From: Desulfobacterales bacterium
Lineage (GTDB): Bacteria > Desulfobacterota > Desulfobacteria > Desulfobacterales > JADGBH01
DNA: 33,224 bases
Assembly: GCA_015231595.1 (NCBI GenBank)
Contig: JADGBH010000001.1
Location: 142,900 to 176,123, forward strand
Direction: 5' to 3'
A program made the translations under genes and the position numbers. Position 1 is the stretch's first letter. Each line of letters begins with the position of its first letter. Under the pieces are notes generated by a model, which had not been told where the DNA came from, did no database searches, and saw only the letters and a list, made by a program, of their open reading frames with translations. Shown here one piece after another: positions 7,977 to 17,105 of the stretch.

Positions 7977-8858
7977 CTATAAAACTTTTTCTCGTCGTAA
8001 TTTTTTTATAATTTCTACAGCGGAATTACTTCTGTCCATCGTATAAATATGAATACCTGGAACTCCTGTTTTTATTAATTCTCGACATTGTTCGGTAGCA
8101 AACTCAATTCCAAACTCTTCAAGCGCTGCTTTATCATTTTCTGGAAGATTTGATAATTTTTGATTTAATTCTTCTGTAATTGTAGAGCCGCATAAATTTG
8201 CAAGGGTTTTCATCATTTTTAGGCTATATATGGGCATAACACCTGGAAGGATAGGCACGTCAATTCCAATTTTTTTGCAGCGTAGAACAAAATCGAAGAA
8301 AAAATGGTTGTCGTAAAAATAATTGCTAATAATGAATTGAGCACCATTATAGACTTTAAGCTTTAGATATTCAAGGTCTTTATCTTTACTTTCAGCTTCA
8401 ATATGGCCTTCAGGGTAACCAGCAGCTCCCGTACAAAAATTATATTTATTCGCTATAAATAATAATAAATCTGAAGCGTGTTTTAAACTGTATGGATGGG
8501 GTTTAAAATTTTCTTGGCCATGGGGTTCATCTCCACGAACAACTAAAATAGTTTCTATCCCTGCTTCTTTATAGCTGTCCATAACTGAAATAATATCATC
8601 AGGAGGTAATCCATAACCAGCAAAATATGCTACTACATTAAGATTCTTCTCATTTTGTAACTTTTTTATAAGCTGAAGAGATCCTTCTCGAGTTGATCCT
8701 CCAGCGCCAAAAGTAACAGAAACAAAATCAGGGTTAAGGGCTTTTAAATCATCAATGGATTGCTCTAATTTTTCAGCAGCAGATGCATTTCTCGCTGGAA
8801 ATAATTCAAATGAAATTGTTGGTTGTTTGTTGTTTTTCCATAAATCTGTAAGGCGCAT
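7977..8858 (-). CDS. metF: 5,10-methylenetetrahydrofolate reductase
   Basis: This enzyme reduces methylene-THF to methyl-THF, feeding methionine synthesis or the methyl branch of the Wood-Ljungdahl pathway. The 293-residue length is the usual bacterial MetF size. Visible signatures: ISFELFP (15-21, catalytic Glu18), FVSVTFGAGGSTREG (45-59), ILVVRGDEPHG, the GAAGYPEGH loop and ISNYFYD. A good GGGAGG lies before the ATG at 8858. It is single on the minus strand; no metV or metH is beside it. A selenocysteine formate dehydrogenase lies 4 kb upstream and a CooT gene lies in the window, so a C1-pathway role is plausible but not proven. Confidence 0.95.
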   Translation of the reverse strand: MRLTDLWKNNKQPTISFELFPARNASAAEKLEQSIDDLKALNPDFVSVTFGAGGSTREGSLQLIKKLQNEKNLNVVAYFAGYGLPPDDIISVMDSYKEAGIETILVVRGDEPHGQENFKPHPYSLKHASDLLLFIANKYNFCTGAAGYPEGHIEAESKDKDLEYLKLKVYNGAQFIISNYFYDNHFFFDFVLRCKKIGIDVPILPGVMPIYSLKMMKTLANLCGSTITEELNQKLSNLPENDKAALEEFGIEFATEQCRELIKTGVPGIHIYTMDRSNSAVEIIKKLRREKVL

Positions 8859-8963
8859 AACTTTCCTCCCATTTAAATTTTTTAAGTATAAACTGGGTGT
8901 TAGTAAAAAAAATAGTGATTTAATGCTATAGGCGGAAAAAACACAAAAATATTTTGACGAATG

Positions 8964-9254
8964 TTATAATTGTTTTATTGAAAATTTTTTGTTAAATTCA
9001 AATTCATTTTCGATTAAATCTATTCCAATAGCTGTTATAGTTGCCGAAAGTGCAACGTAAGAATAAGATTCAACGGATTTTGCAAGCTCAACATAGCCGC
9101 ATTTTTCAAGATAAACTATATTCCAGTTTAATGATTTAACATCAGTATTGCATTTTTCTTCAAGATAGTTAAGTTCAACTGCAGCATAAGGATATTCTTT
9201 AAATGTTTCATAAAGGCATTTAAGTATAGTTCTCCTCAATTCAATGTGTTCCAA
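8964..9254 (-). CDS. Small winged-helix-like protein of unknown function
   Basis: A 96-residue protein with three predicted helices followed by GYVELA...YSYVALSATITAIGIDLIE. The strand/wing and ITAIGIDLIE pattern is common in winged-helix DNA-binding proteins and small phage-like regulators (inference). It starts with TTG, chosen because GGGAGG lies 6 bp upstream. It follows the HDOD gene by 18 bp and is the last gene of that operon. I do not recognise a named family. It may be a regulator or a partner of the signalling proteins upstream. Confidence 0.65.
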   Translation of the reverse strand: MEHIELRRTILKCLYETFKEYPYAAVELNYLEEKCNTDVKSLNWNIVYLEKCGYVELAKSVESYSYVALSATITAIGIDLIENEFEFNKKFSIKQL

Positions 9255-9272
9255 ACTATCCTCCCTATTTTT

Positions 9273-10160
9273 TTATGATGCAAAAAGAGAAAAAACACCA
9301 GATTCTTTTTCTTTTCTTTCTAATAAATTTTTTTGAACAGTTTCAAGATCTGATTCATTCCAATTTATGCCGTAGGGAATACATAAATTTATGATATAAG
9401 GGAAAAGGTATTCTTCAATATATAGGGGATCATCATAATCAGCTCCGTGATCCTTATCAAACATGTGTGCAAAAAGGTCAGCTACATGAATTACAAATGA
9501 AAAAAGGCTTAAATCATTTTTAAGCAAAGGATTATGATGACTACCGACTGAAACTATAAGGTTTTCAGGAAACATCCATCGTTTTAGTAATTTCATACCA
9601 ATCTCATCATGAGTTATCCCTAAAATGTCTTTTTCAGCTTTAAAGGTATTTAATCTATTAGGAAAAGATAATCCAATGATTTTAGCAAAGTCATCAGGTA
9701 AGGCTTTAAATATTACAAGTTTACCAATATCGTGAACTATACCTGCTACAAAAAACTCGTTATTTTCTTCTTTTATATAAGATATAATTGTTTTTGCAGC
9801 AATGCCGCATAAAAAAGCGTGCTCCCAAAATCTTTTTATATTGAACCCATCTTGACCACTTAAACCTTTAAAACTATTGAATACAGCCTTTGTAAGTGTG
9901 AGGTTTCTAATTTCAGAAAAACCAAGTATTGATAAAGCTTGCTGTAAAGTTTTTACTTCCCTTGACAATCCAAAAAAAGCAGAGTTTGCTAATTTTAATA
10001 TTGCGATAGTTAAGGATTGATCTACTTCAATAACCTTCATTAAATCATTTATGGAGCTATCAGGGTTTGCTGTAATCTGCATAACTCTTGTTACAACGGT
10101 AGGAAGAACTGGGAATGAATCCACATTTGCTATAATCGTTCTTATAAAAGCATCTTGCAT
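9273..10160 (-). CDS. HDOD domain signalling protein
   Basis: About 295 residues, of which most is an HDOD domain (HD-related output domain lacking normal phosphohydrolase activity). Visible features are SFPVLPTVVTRVMQI, DQSLTIAILKLANSAFFG, ALSILGFSEIRNLTL and a GIVHDIGKLVIF helix. HDOD proteins act in bacterial signal transduction, often with c-di-GMP or chemotaxis components. I prefer the ATG at 10160, which has AAGGA 8 bp upstream. An ATG at 10190 would overlap the preceding gene by 26 bp. It follows the GGDEF/HD-GYP gene immediately, so the two are likely one operon. Confidence 0.88.
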   Translation of the reverse strand: MQDAFIRTIIANVDSFPVLPTVVTRVMQITANPDSSINDLMKVIEVDQSLTIAILKLANSAFFGLSREVKTLQQALSILGFSEIRNLTLTKAVFNSFKGLSGQDGFNIKRFWEHAFLCGIAAKTIISYIKEENNEFFVAGIVHDIGKLVIFKALPDDFAKIIGLSFPNRLNTFKAEKDILGITHDEIGMKLLKRWMFPENLIVSVGSHHNPLLKNDLSLFSFVIHVADLFAHMFDKDHGADYDDPLYIEEYLFPYIINLCIPYGINWNESDLETVQKNLLERKEKESGVFSLFAS

Positions 10161-10164
10161 TAGA

Positions 10165-12345
10165 TTAGTCCTTAATTTGTTTTGGTTCATCTTTTAAGAT
10201 ACTAATAAATAAATTTACTATATTCGGATCGAATAAGGTTCCACTATTTTTTGTAAGTTCTTCAATTATATCTTGAATCGAAAAATCCAAATTTTCAAAC
10301 ATTAACTTTGTTACAAAAGATGCAACAGAAAATATTCGAGCCCCTAAAGGTATCTGGTCTTCCTTCAATCCTTCTGGATAACCTGTTCCATCATAGTTTT
10401 CATGGTGATATAATAAAATTGTTCTCTCGTTGACAAAAAAATCAAAAAGTTCTGCCAATTCAACAAGCATATACGGCTGATCTTTAAGCAAACTCAATTC
10501 ATCACCCGGTTTTGCAAAAGAAGATTTTGATATTAAAATTCTAAAACAGTCATGAAGAGAGGCGGCTCTTTTGATAGTATCCATTATTGAAGAAGGAAGA
10601 GAAAATTTTTGGCCTATTACATCAAGATATCTGCAAAGCTTCCTATAACGCTCTTTGGAAGTATCATCACCCATATCTTTAACAAGTAAATCAAGAGAAG
10701 ACATAGCTGACTTTCTTGTTTTATCAAGCACAGCTAAAAGATTTTCTTTTAAGTATTTTAAATCGTATTTTTCATTTTTTTTAGCCGACAAGAAAATATC
10801 TTCTTCCTCAATATAAGCCTTAATTCTATTCCTGCCTTCTGCTTTTGCCTTATAAACAGCTTTATCCGCATAGGCGAGCATTTCTTCTGGCTTTGAAGGC
10901 TTATGGGCTTTAAAAGACACAACACCTATAGATACAGTAACATTTGTTTTTGAATTTCCGTCTGAAAAAATTTTATTTTCAAACGATTTTCTAATTTTTT
11001 CTGCAACTATTTTTGCTCCTTTAAGGTCATTATTAGGGAGAAGTACCATGAATTCTTCCCCACTATATCTGAAACAATAATCCGAGCCCCTTAATGTTTT
11101 TTTCAAAGTCGAAGCAAATTCTTTTAATACAAAATCGGCGAAAGAATGTCCAAATTGATCATTAATTTGTTTAAAATAATCTATATCTACGAGCATACAT
11201 GCCATATCTAAATTAGTAACTTTTACTCTTGTAAATTCCTTATCCAGCATTTCATTCATATAGCGCCGATTATATAGCTTTGTCATTTCATCTTTTATAG
11301 ACATTTCCGCTAATTTTTCGGTAGCTTCTTTACTTTCTTTTTGAATATGGAATTTTCTTAAAGCACTATTTATACTAAGAAAAAGAGTTTTTTCATTTAG
11401 TCTTTCTTTTTGTAAATAATCGAAAGCACCTTTTTGTATAATCTTTGACGAAAGGGATGCATCCTTTTGCCATGTTATCACTATTATTGGAGAGCGAATT
11501 TTTTTTTCGTTTAAAATTTTTAAAAGATCAATGGAATTTCCATCACTCAATACATGACAGGATATAACAAGGTCAAAATGTTCATTTTCAAGATGACAAA
11601 TTGCATCCTGAATATTTAATGCTCGTGAAATAAAAATTTTTTCATAGGGTTTTAATATATCATAAATTTTTTTAAAGTCATCGTCATTTTTTTCAAGATA
11701 AAGTACGCTCAAAGGAGTTTCTATATCGGCAAAGTTTGTTCCTTCTGTGCTATAAGGTTTAGAACCTTCATATTTTATTGTTTGAATTTTTTTTACAATG
11801 TTGGCGATCATTTGTCCAGCATCTTCGATTCTTGGAATTATTTTAAGAATGCCAATAGGATCATCCATTTTTAAACGTAAGTATTCAACGTTACCAAGCA
11901 AGCTCATAAGAGGCTGGCTTAACTCATGCATTGTCGTGCTTGTTAATTGTAACAAAACTTTCAAGCGATCTTGTTCCATGATTGCGCTTTGAGTTTCTAA
12001 AATTTTATGGTTAGATCGCTCAAGACATTCTTCTATATTTTTTAACCGAGTAATATCTTGTATAAGAAGAATATTAGCTTTTTCACCTTTCCAAATACCT
12101 TCAAATTTAAGTACCTGCCCAAATCCTTTGCTTTTATTTTTTCTTTCAACTACTATTTCTTCAAATAAATCATCATCTTGAGGCTTTATAAATATAGGGG
12201 TTCCAATAAAATGACTTTCGGGCTGTTCAAAAAAAATTTGAGCCGATTGATTTACAAAAACAATAATACCGTCATTATTGAAAATAATTATCCCATTGGG
12301 ATTTTTATTGATAAATTCTTCAAAACTCATTTCATAATCTAACAT
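10165..12345 (-). CDS. PAS / HisKA-like / degenerate receiver / GGDEF / HD-GYP-like signalling protein
   Basis: From ATG 12345 the protein has 726 residues. Domains: PAS (about 7-105), a HisKA-like helix pair with MHELSQP (His140) but no ATPase domain, and a receiver-like domain (212-335) where the phosphorylated Asp is replaced by Cys263 (DLVISCHVL) while Lys313 remains. A diguanylate cyclase domain (345-512) has SGEEF at 428-432 and an intact inhibitory RGSD at 419-422. The C-terminal HD-GYP-like region keeps LHD (597-599) and HHENYDGTGYP (647-657), but the upstream metal ligands look degenerate. It may make and sense c-di-GMP; degradation is less sure. No membrane segment is seen, so it is probably cytoplasmic. 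A GTG start at 12378 would lie inside an inserted repeat element and is rejected. No clear ribosome binding site is visible; ATG 12330 is also possible. Confidence 0.85.
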   Translation of the reverse strand: MLDYEMSFEEFINKNPNGIIIFNNDGIIVFVNQSAQIFFEQPESHFIGTPIFIKPQDDDLFEEIVVERKNKSKGFGQVLKFEGIWKGEKANILLIQDITRLKNIEECLERSNHKILETQSAIMEQDRLKVLLQLTSTTMHELSQPLMSLLGNVEYLRLKMDDPIGILKIIPRIEDAGQMIANIVKKIQTIKYEGSKPYSTEGTNFADIETPLSVLYLEKNDDDFKKIYDILKPYEKIFISRALNIQDAICHLENEHFDLVISCHVLSDGNSIDLLKILNEKKIRSPIIVITWQKDASLSSKIIQKGAFDYLQKERLNEKTLFLSINSALRKFHIQKESKEATEKLAEMSIKDEMTKLYNRRYMNEMLDKEFTRVKVTNLDMACMLVDIDYFKQINDQFGHSFADFVLKEFASTLKKTLRGSDYCFRYSGEEFMVLLPNNDLKGAKIVAEKIRKSFENKIFSDGNSKTNVTVSIGVVSFKAHKPSKPEEMLAYADKAVYKAKAEGRNRIKAYIEEEDIFLSAKKNEKYDLKYLKENLLAVLDKTRKSAMSSLDLLVKDMGDDTSKERYRKLCRYLDVIGQKFSLPSSIMDTIKRAASLHDCFRILISKSSFAKPGDELSLLKDQPYMLVELAELFDFFVNERTILLYHHENYDGTGYPEGLKEDQIPLGARIFSVASFVTKLMFENLDFSIQDIIEELTKNSGTLFDPNIVNLFISILKDEPKQIKD

Positions 12346-12358
12346 TTCTATTGAACCC

Positions 12359-12365
12359 AATTTAT
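12359..12365. repeat. Target-site duplication, left copy
   Basis: AATTTAT abuts the left end of the MITE-like element and matches the copy at 12627-12633. Confidence 0.75.
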
Positions 12366-12626
12366 GGGTGTGTCCCACCTTTTACACAAAGGCATAAAAT
12401 TTTTTAGGAACTAAACGTCGTAGGACGTCATTCCGGAAAAAATTGAAAAATGAATATTTTTCAATTTTAATCCGGAATACAGAATAACGTCGTCATATTC
12501 TCTGGATTCCGGGTTAAAGTCAGAAAATCTAAACGATTTTCTGACTTTCCCCGGAATGACGATAAATCCAAAATACTGTATATCTGACGTGTCATTCCTG
12601 TTATGTGTAAAAGATGGGACACACCC
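12366..12626. mobile_element. 261-bp MITE-like element with terminal inverted repeats and AATTTAT duplication
   Basis: The ends are inverted repeats of 22 bp differing at one base, each beginning GGGTGTGTCCCA. The bases AATTTAT occur directly outside both ends (12359-12365 and 12627-12633), which is a 7-bp target-site duplication; CCC beside each copy makes the exact edge ambiguous by up to 3 bp. No credible gene lies inside. The interior folds into two long hairpins: 12431-12477 and 12506-12558, the latter with the 11-bp GTCAGAAAATC core. The element separates the fdhA terminator from the GGDEF/HD-GYP gene start and may affect its promoter. Confidence 0.85.
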
Positions 12627-12633
12627 AATTTAT
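12627..12633. repeat. Target-site duplication, right copy
   Basis: AATTTAT abuts the right end of the MITE-like element and matches the copy at 12359-12365. Confidence 0.75.
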
Positions 12634-12676
12634 AAATTAACCGCAACGATTTTATTAATATATGACAAAAATCGGT

Positions 12677-12716
12677 AATCAACACCATTAACACTTTCAG
12701 TGCAATGATGTTGATT
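12677..12716 (-). terminator. Intrinsic terminator of the formate dehydrogenase gene
   Basis: The arms AATCAACACCATT and AATGATGTTGATT pair with one G-U or mismatch position, and an inner CACT/AGTG extends the stem. Read on the minus strand the hairpin is followed by a TTTTT run. It lies just after the fdhA stop. Confidence 0.7.
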
Positions 12717-12729
12717 TAGGCATATTTTA

Positions 12730-15498
12730 TTAAGCAACTTTTAATATTTTAACAGCACAAACCTTATACTCAGGTATTTTAGAAACAGGGTCTAATGCTG
12801 CATTTGTAAGTTTATTTGCGGCTGCTTCAGCATAATGAAACGGTATAAATACAGTTCCTTGAACCGCTTTCTCAGAAGTTTGAATTCTTGCTTGAATACT
12901 GCCTCGTCTTGATAAAATATTAACTATAGACGCGCCATCAACTCCAAATTTTTTTGCATCCTGTTTAGATATTTCGACAAAACATTCAGGAGCAATCTCA
13001 TTAAGTCCATCAGTTTTTCTTGTCATTGTTCCTGTATGATAATGATAAAGAACCCTTCCAGTAGTCAAATATAAAGGATATTCATCATCAACATTTTCAG
13101 CCGGAGGAATATATTCAACACTGTGGAAAACACCTTTTCCGTGAGTAAATGCCTGAGTATGAAGTATAGGAGTGCCAGGATGTTCGGCATTTGGGCATGG
13201 CCAATGAATTCCGTCTTTTTCAATACGTTCATAAGTTATACCTGCATAAGAAGGTGTTACTTTTGCAATTTCTTTCATTATTTGCTCACTATTTTCATAC
13301 TTCATCTCATATCCCATACGGGTAGAAATATCAGAAATTATTTCCCAATCATTTCGAGCATTACCGGATGGATCGACGGCTTTTCTAACCCGTTGAACCT
13401 TTCTTTCAGTGTTGGAAAAGGTTCCGTCTTTTTCAGCAAAGCATACAGATGGAAGAACTACATCAGCCATTTTTGCTGTTTCAGTTAAGAAGATATCCTG
13501 CACAACTAAAAAGTCAATATGTTCCATACATTTTTCTGCATGATTTATATCAGGATCGGAAACAAGTGGATTTTCACCAATGATATATAAAGATTTAATT
13601 AAACCTTCATGGGCTTTTGGCATCATTTCAGTTACAGTTAAACCTACTTTATTTGATAATCCAGAAACTCCCCATGCTTCTTCCATGCGTTTTACAATAG
13701 CATCATCAGTAACTTTTTGGTATCCAGTAAAGACATTAGGGAGACCTCCCATATCACATGCGCCCTGGACGTTATTTTGGCCTCTTAAAGGATTAACTCC
13801 AGCTCCTTCAATTCCAAGATTTCCACAAAGCATTGACAGATTGGCAAGGGATTTTACATTATCAGTGCCTGAAATATGCTGGGTTATTCCCATACAGTAA
13901 ACTATGCTTGCCGGAGTTCCTTTAGCATATATTCTTGCTACATCAATGATATCTTTTGCTTTAATACCTGTTATTTTTTCTACATATTCAGGAGTATATT
14001 TTTCAACAGTCTTTTTTAAATCTTCAAAGGCTGTAGTTCTATTTTCAATAAATTTTTTATCATAAATCTCTTCTTTTATGATGACATGCATAAGGCCATT
14101 AATCCAAGCAACATCACTTCCAAGGTTTGGCCTTAGCCATTTATGGGCAAAACTTGCCATTTTTATTTTTCGTGGATCAACTACAATAAGCTTTGTGCCT
14201 TTAAAACTAACCGCTCTTTTTATATAAGTAGATATTACAGGATGGTTTTCAGTAGTATTAGATCCCGTTAAAAGTATAACCTTTGCTTTTTCCAAATCAC
14301 CGATAGTATTAGTCATTGCACCGCTTCCGAATGCTGAGGCCAGACCGGCCACTGTTGAAGAATGTCAGAGGCGAGCGCAATGGTCAACATTGTTAGTTTT
14401 TATAACTGCTCGAGCAAGTTTTTGGGCAAGATAATTGTCCTCGTTTGTTATTCTTGCAGATACAAGAACTCCTATGCTGTCAGAACCGTGCTTTTCTTTA
14501 ATTTCGGTAAAACGGCTCGCTACTAAACCTATAGCCTCGTCCCATTCAGCTTCTCTAAACTTACCATTTTCTTTAATTAAAGGTTTTGTAAGTCGCTCAT
14601 TTGAGCCTATAAAATTAAATCCAAATCTTCCCTTTACGCAAAGACTTCCGTAGTTTGGAGCGGCCTCTTCAACTCCTGTAACCTTAAGAACCTTGTTGTC
14701 CTTTACATGAAGATGTATTTGACATCCAACTCCGCAATAGCTGCAAGTAGTTCTGACTTTTTCTACTTCCCAAGGCCTATATTTATATTTTACATCTTTT
14801 TCAACAAGTGCTCCAACTGGGCATACTTGAACACATTCTCCGCAAAATACGCAATCAGAATCTTTAAGAGGTCTGTCTCCTGATGCGATTATTTTTGTTG
14901 CGGTGCCTCTATAACCAAAATCTATAGCATTATTAACTTGAACTTCTTTACAAGCTTGAACGCATCTTCCGCAAAGTATACATCTTGAAAAATCTCTAAT
15001 GATAAATGGATTAACAGTTTCCATTTCATAATTTACGTTAGTTTTTGGAAACATATCTCCAGAAACTTGATATCTATAGGCTAAATTTTGCAAAGTACAA
15101 TCGCCCCATACAGGACAAAGTTCTTCACTTTTATCATATTGATTGACGTTGCATTGAAAATCAGTCCAATCGGCATTATCTGAAACTCTTACAGCGCAAT
15201 TATGGTTACCAGAAGATAATAAAAGCTGTAAAGTCATTTTTCTTGATTCAATTACTTTTGGAGATTCAGTTAATATTATCGAGCCATTAGCGGCTGGAGC
15301 TGAACAAGCGGTTACAAGAGTTCTTGCTCCTTTAATTTCTACGACACAAATTCTGCAAGCTCCTGTAGGAGTAGTTCCTTTCAAATAACAAAGCGTAGGA
15401 ATATCTATATTATTACGCTTTGCCACATCCAAAATGGTTTCGCCATCTTTAAATTCAAGCACATTCCCATTTATGGTTATAATATTTTTTTTATCCAT
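12730..15498 (-). CDS. fdhA: Formate dehydrogenase catalytic subunit, selenocysteine-containing (UGA readthrough at 14365-14367)
   Basis: This molybdenum/tungsten enzyme interconverts formate and CO2. It is one gene of 922 residues. The ORFs 14365-15537 and 12730-14352 are in the same frame, separated only by TGA plus four codons. The context is NVDHCARL-U-HSSTVAGL, so TGA encodes selenocysteine 378, next to the conserved His379. Domains: N-terminal [2Fe-2S] (Cys37, 48, 51, 65), a degenerate NuoG-like His/Cys segment (about 95-140), two [4Fe-4S] clusters (Cys173/176/179/183 and 216/219/222/226), the proximal [4Fe-4S] (Cys252/255/259/287), then the molybdopterin domains with a C-terminal dinucleotide-binding domain. 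The NuoG-like front suggests a cytoplasmic enzyme using NAD or ferredoxin through partner subunits, not seen here. AAGGAGG lies 8 bp before ATG 15498. A start at 15537 is less likely. Confidence 0.95.
14329..14367 (-). promoter_or_regulatory. Bacterial SECIS-like element after the UGA codon
   Basis: On the minus strand the UGA is followed, exactly 18 bases later, by GGTCTG (14341-14346). This sits at the tip of a GGCC/GGCC stem. The spacing and the GGUCU loop match the E. coli fdhF SECIS as I recall it (UGA, 18 bases, GGUCUG). It should bind SelB and direct selenocysteine insertion. The stem below the GGCC pairs is imperfect. Confidence 0.8.
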
Positions 15499-15543
15499 TA
15501 AGATTTTCCTCCTTAAATAATATACATGAAATATCAAATCGTT

Positions 15544-15579
15544 TTAGGGAAAACCTAAATTAAAAAAATGTTTTCCTAA
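15544..15579. terminator. Hairpin between punA-like gene and fdhA
   Basis: TTAGGGAAAAC (15544-15554) pairs with GTTTTCCTAA (15570-15579) with one bulged base. It is located 3' of the purine phosphorylase gene and 5' of fdhA, both on the minus strand. There is no clear U-run, so it could be a weak terminator or a leader hairpin of fdhA. Confidence 0.35.
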
Positions 15580-15580
15580 A

Positions 15581-16405
15581 TTAATTAATATTTTTAGCGA
15601 CCTCTGTTATGATTTTTCCAATAACTGGAGCGGCTTTTTTAGCTGTTTCAATAATTTCTTCAATAGATGCAGGGTTAAAATTTCCTACTGCATTTATGTT
15701 TGTTATAGTTGATAAACCCAGTACTTTCATACTTCCATGAATTGCTGCTATAACTTCTTGAACTGTTGAAAAACCTACAGCATCAACTCCGATTGTTCTT
15801 AAAAATTTTATTTCAGCGGGAGTTTCAAGTGATGGTCCTAAAAGACCTGCGTAAACACCTTCAACAAGTTTATTATCTATCTTGTCAGCAGCTTTATGGG
15901 CTAAATTTGTAAGCTTTTTATCGTAAGCATTAAGCATATCAGGAAATCTCAAACCCCAGGTTTCTTCATTAGTACCAACTAAAGGATTTCTTCCAGTAAG
16001 GTTTATATGGTCAGAAATCGCCATAATATCACCTTGCTTAAATGCAGGATTAAGCCCTCCAGCAGCATTGAATAAAATAAGAATCTTAACCCCTAATTCC
16101 TGCATAACTCTTATTGGAAATGTTACCTCTAAAGGCGAATATCCTTCATAAAGATGAAATCTTCCTTTAAAAGCGATTACTTCTTTTCCTGAGATATCTC
16201 CTATTTCAAGAATACCATCGTGGCTTTGCACTGTTGAAACAGGAAAATTTGGAATATCCTTATAATTAAGGCTTGCTCGAATATTAATACTTTCAGTAAT
16301 ATCACCAAGCCCCGTTCCTGTTAAAATACCTATTAATGGAAATGGCTTAATTTTTTCTTTGATATAAGAAACAGCTTCTAAAACTTTAACTCTATGATTG
16401 TTCAT
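15581..16405 (-). CDS. Purine-nucleoside phosphorylase (trimeric type)
   Basis: Splits purine nucleosides with phosphate to base plus (deoxy)ribose-1-phosphate in purine salvage, in the cytoplasm. The protein has 274 residues from ATG 16405, typical of the trimeric PNP family. Visible motifs: LTGTGLGD (phosphate loop), FKGRFHLYEGY, FNAAGGLN, GPSLETPAEI, VGFSTVQEVIAA and TNINA. The family normally has STVPE where this has STVQE, a small change beside the purine site. An in-frame TTG at 16444 would add 13 residues. The ATG is preferred, though its ribosome binding site is weak. It is upstream of fdhA on the same strand with an 82-bp gap, probably separate transcription. Confidence 0.9.
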   Translation of the reverse strand: MNNHRVKVLEAVSYIKEKIKPFPLIGILTGTGLGDITESINIRASLNYKDIPNFPVSTVQSHDGILEIGDISGKEVIAFKGRFHLYEGYSPLEVTFPIRVMQELGVKILILFNAAGGLNPAFKQGDIMAISDHINLTGRNPLVGTNEETWGLRFPDMLNAYDKKLTNLAHKAADKIDNKLVEGVYAGLLGPSLETPAEIKFLRTIGVDAVGFSTVQEVIAAIHGSMKVLGLSTITNINAVGNFNPASIEEIIETAKKAAPVIGKIITEVAKNIN

Positions 16406-16623
16406 AAGTAATGTTCCATAAAAAGTAAATTTATAATTTTGCAAACTACCATAAGGAAATAGCTATGTAAATATTATTTTCCATTAGAAAAAGCTATGAT
16501 ATAATCATTAACTATATTGAAATCAATTAAATATTAAACATGCTTAAATTTAATTTGTAGTTTCATAAATAAAAAAATGACATATCATTTCTATTTTTAA
16601 GTGATAAATTTAAATCAGCCTTT

Positions 16624-16657
16624 ATTTTTAGCCTTAATCTCCTGAATTATATGTCAG
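16624..16657 (+). repeat. Dispersed 34-base motif, copy 1
   Basis: ATTTTTAGCCTTA, five variable bases, then CTGAATTATATGTCAG. Copy 2 at 32813-32846 matches at 28 of 34 positions without gaps. TTTTAGCCTTA alone recurs near 24907 and, reversed, near 31760. Confidence 0.5.
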
Positions 16658-16699
16658 TCAATGGTTGTTAATTACTTTTTATTCATTATAAAATATAAA

Positions 16700-16728
16700 T
16701 TGACTTATGATTTTATGGGTTTTATAGT
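16700..16728 (+). promoter_or_regulatory. Sigma-70-type promoter for the YheU-family gene
   Basis: TTGACT at 16700-16705 and TATAGT at 16723-16728 are separated by 17 bp, close to the consensus. The ATG at 16787 is 58 bp downstream, with GGAG about 6 bp before it. Confidence 0.6.
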
Positions 16729-16786
16729 TCATTTGATTCTTTTTTATTATCAAATTTATGATGCTTAAAAAACGTTTGGAGATATT

Positions 16787-17044
16787 ATGGAAAATGGGTG
16801 TTCTGTTGTAAAAGTGCCTTATGAAGAAATTGACCCTGAAACATTAGATAAACTCATTGAAGATTTTGTAGCAAGAACATCAGATGATGATACAAGTGAT
16901 GATAAAGTTTTATTGGAAAATAAAATGAATCAAGTAAAAAAGCATCTTCAAAAGGGAAAAGCGATAATTCTTTTTGATGAAATTAGTCAATCATGCAATA
17001 TATTTTCAAAGGATAATCCAGTTTTACGATTTTTAAAACTATAA
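16787..17044 (+). CDS. YheU/UPF0270 family protein
   Basis: An 85-residue acidic cytoplasmic protein. VPYEEIDPETLDKLIEDFV (9-27), then KMNQVKKHLQKGKAIILFDE and SCNI align by eye with E. coli YheU (IPWQDLSPETLENLIESFV ... VKRQLQCGEAVLVWSE). The family's function is unknown. It is monocistronic with its own promoter. The insert DDDTSDDK between helices makes it slightly longer than the enterobacterial protein. Confidence 0.8.
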   Translation: MENGCSVVKVPYEEIDPETLDKLIEDFVARTSDDDTSDDKVLLENKMNQVKKHLQKGKAIILFDEISQSCNIFSKDNPVLRFLKL

Positions 17045-17105
17045 AAATTACTCACAAAAAGAATTGAATAGCTTCCACATGAGCTTTCTCAAATATAATT
17101 TTTTA

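Larger units (their letters stand above)
16406..16786. other. AT-rich intergenic region between divergent genes
   Basis: No coding sequence is seen. It contains a dispersed 34-base motif at 16624-16657 and a good sigma-70 promoter at 16700-16728 for the YheU-family gene. ATGACATATCATTT near 16577 is the reverse complement of a sequence close to ATCATATGTCATTT near 31807. Confidence 0.5.

Noticed and set aside
12346..12378. GTG start at 12378 for the GGDEF/HD-GYP protein
   Set aside because: It lies inside the terminal repeat of the inserted MITE-like element; ATG 12345 or 12330 is more likely original.
12467..12694. 75-codon minus-strand ORF
   Set aside because: It crosses the end of the MITE-like element and the fdhA terminator, resembles no protein, and lacks a ribosome binding site.
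14353..14367. Frameshift or nonsense mutation splitting fdhA
   Set aside because: The two halves are in the same frame and the TGA is at the conserved selenocysteine position with a SECIS-like GGTCTG at the proper distance.
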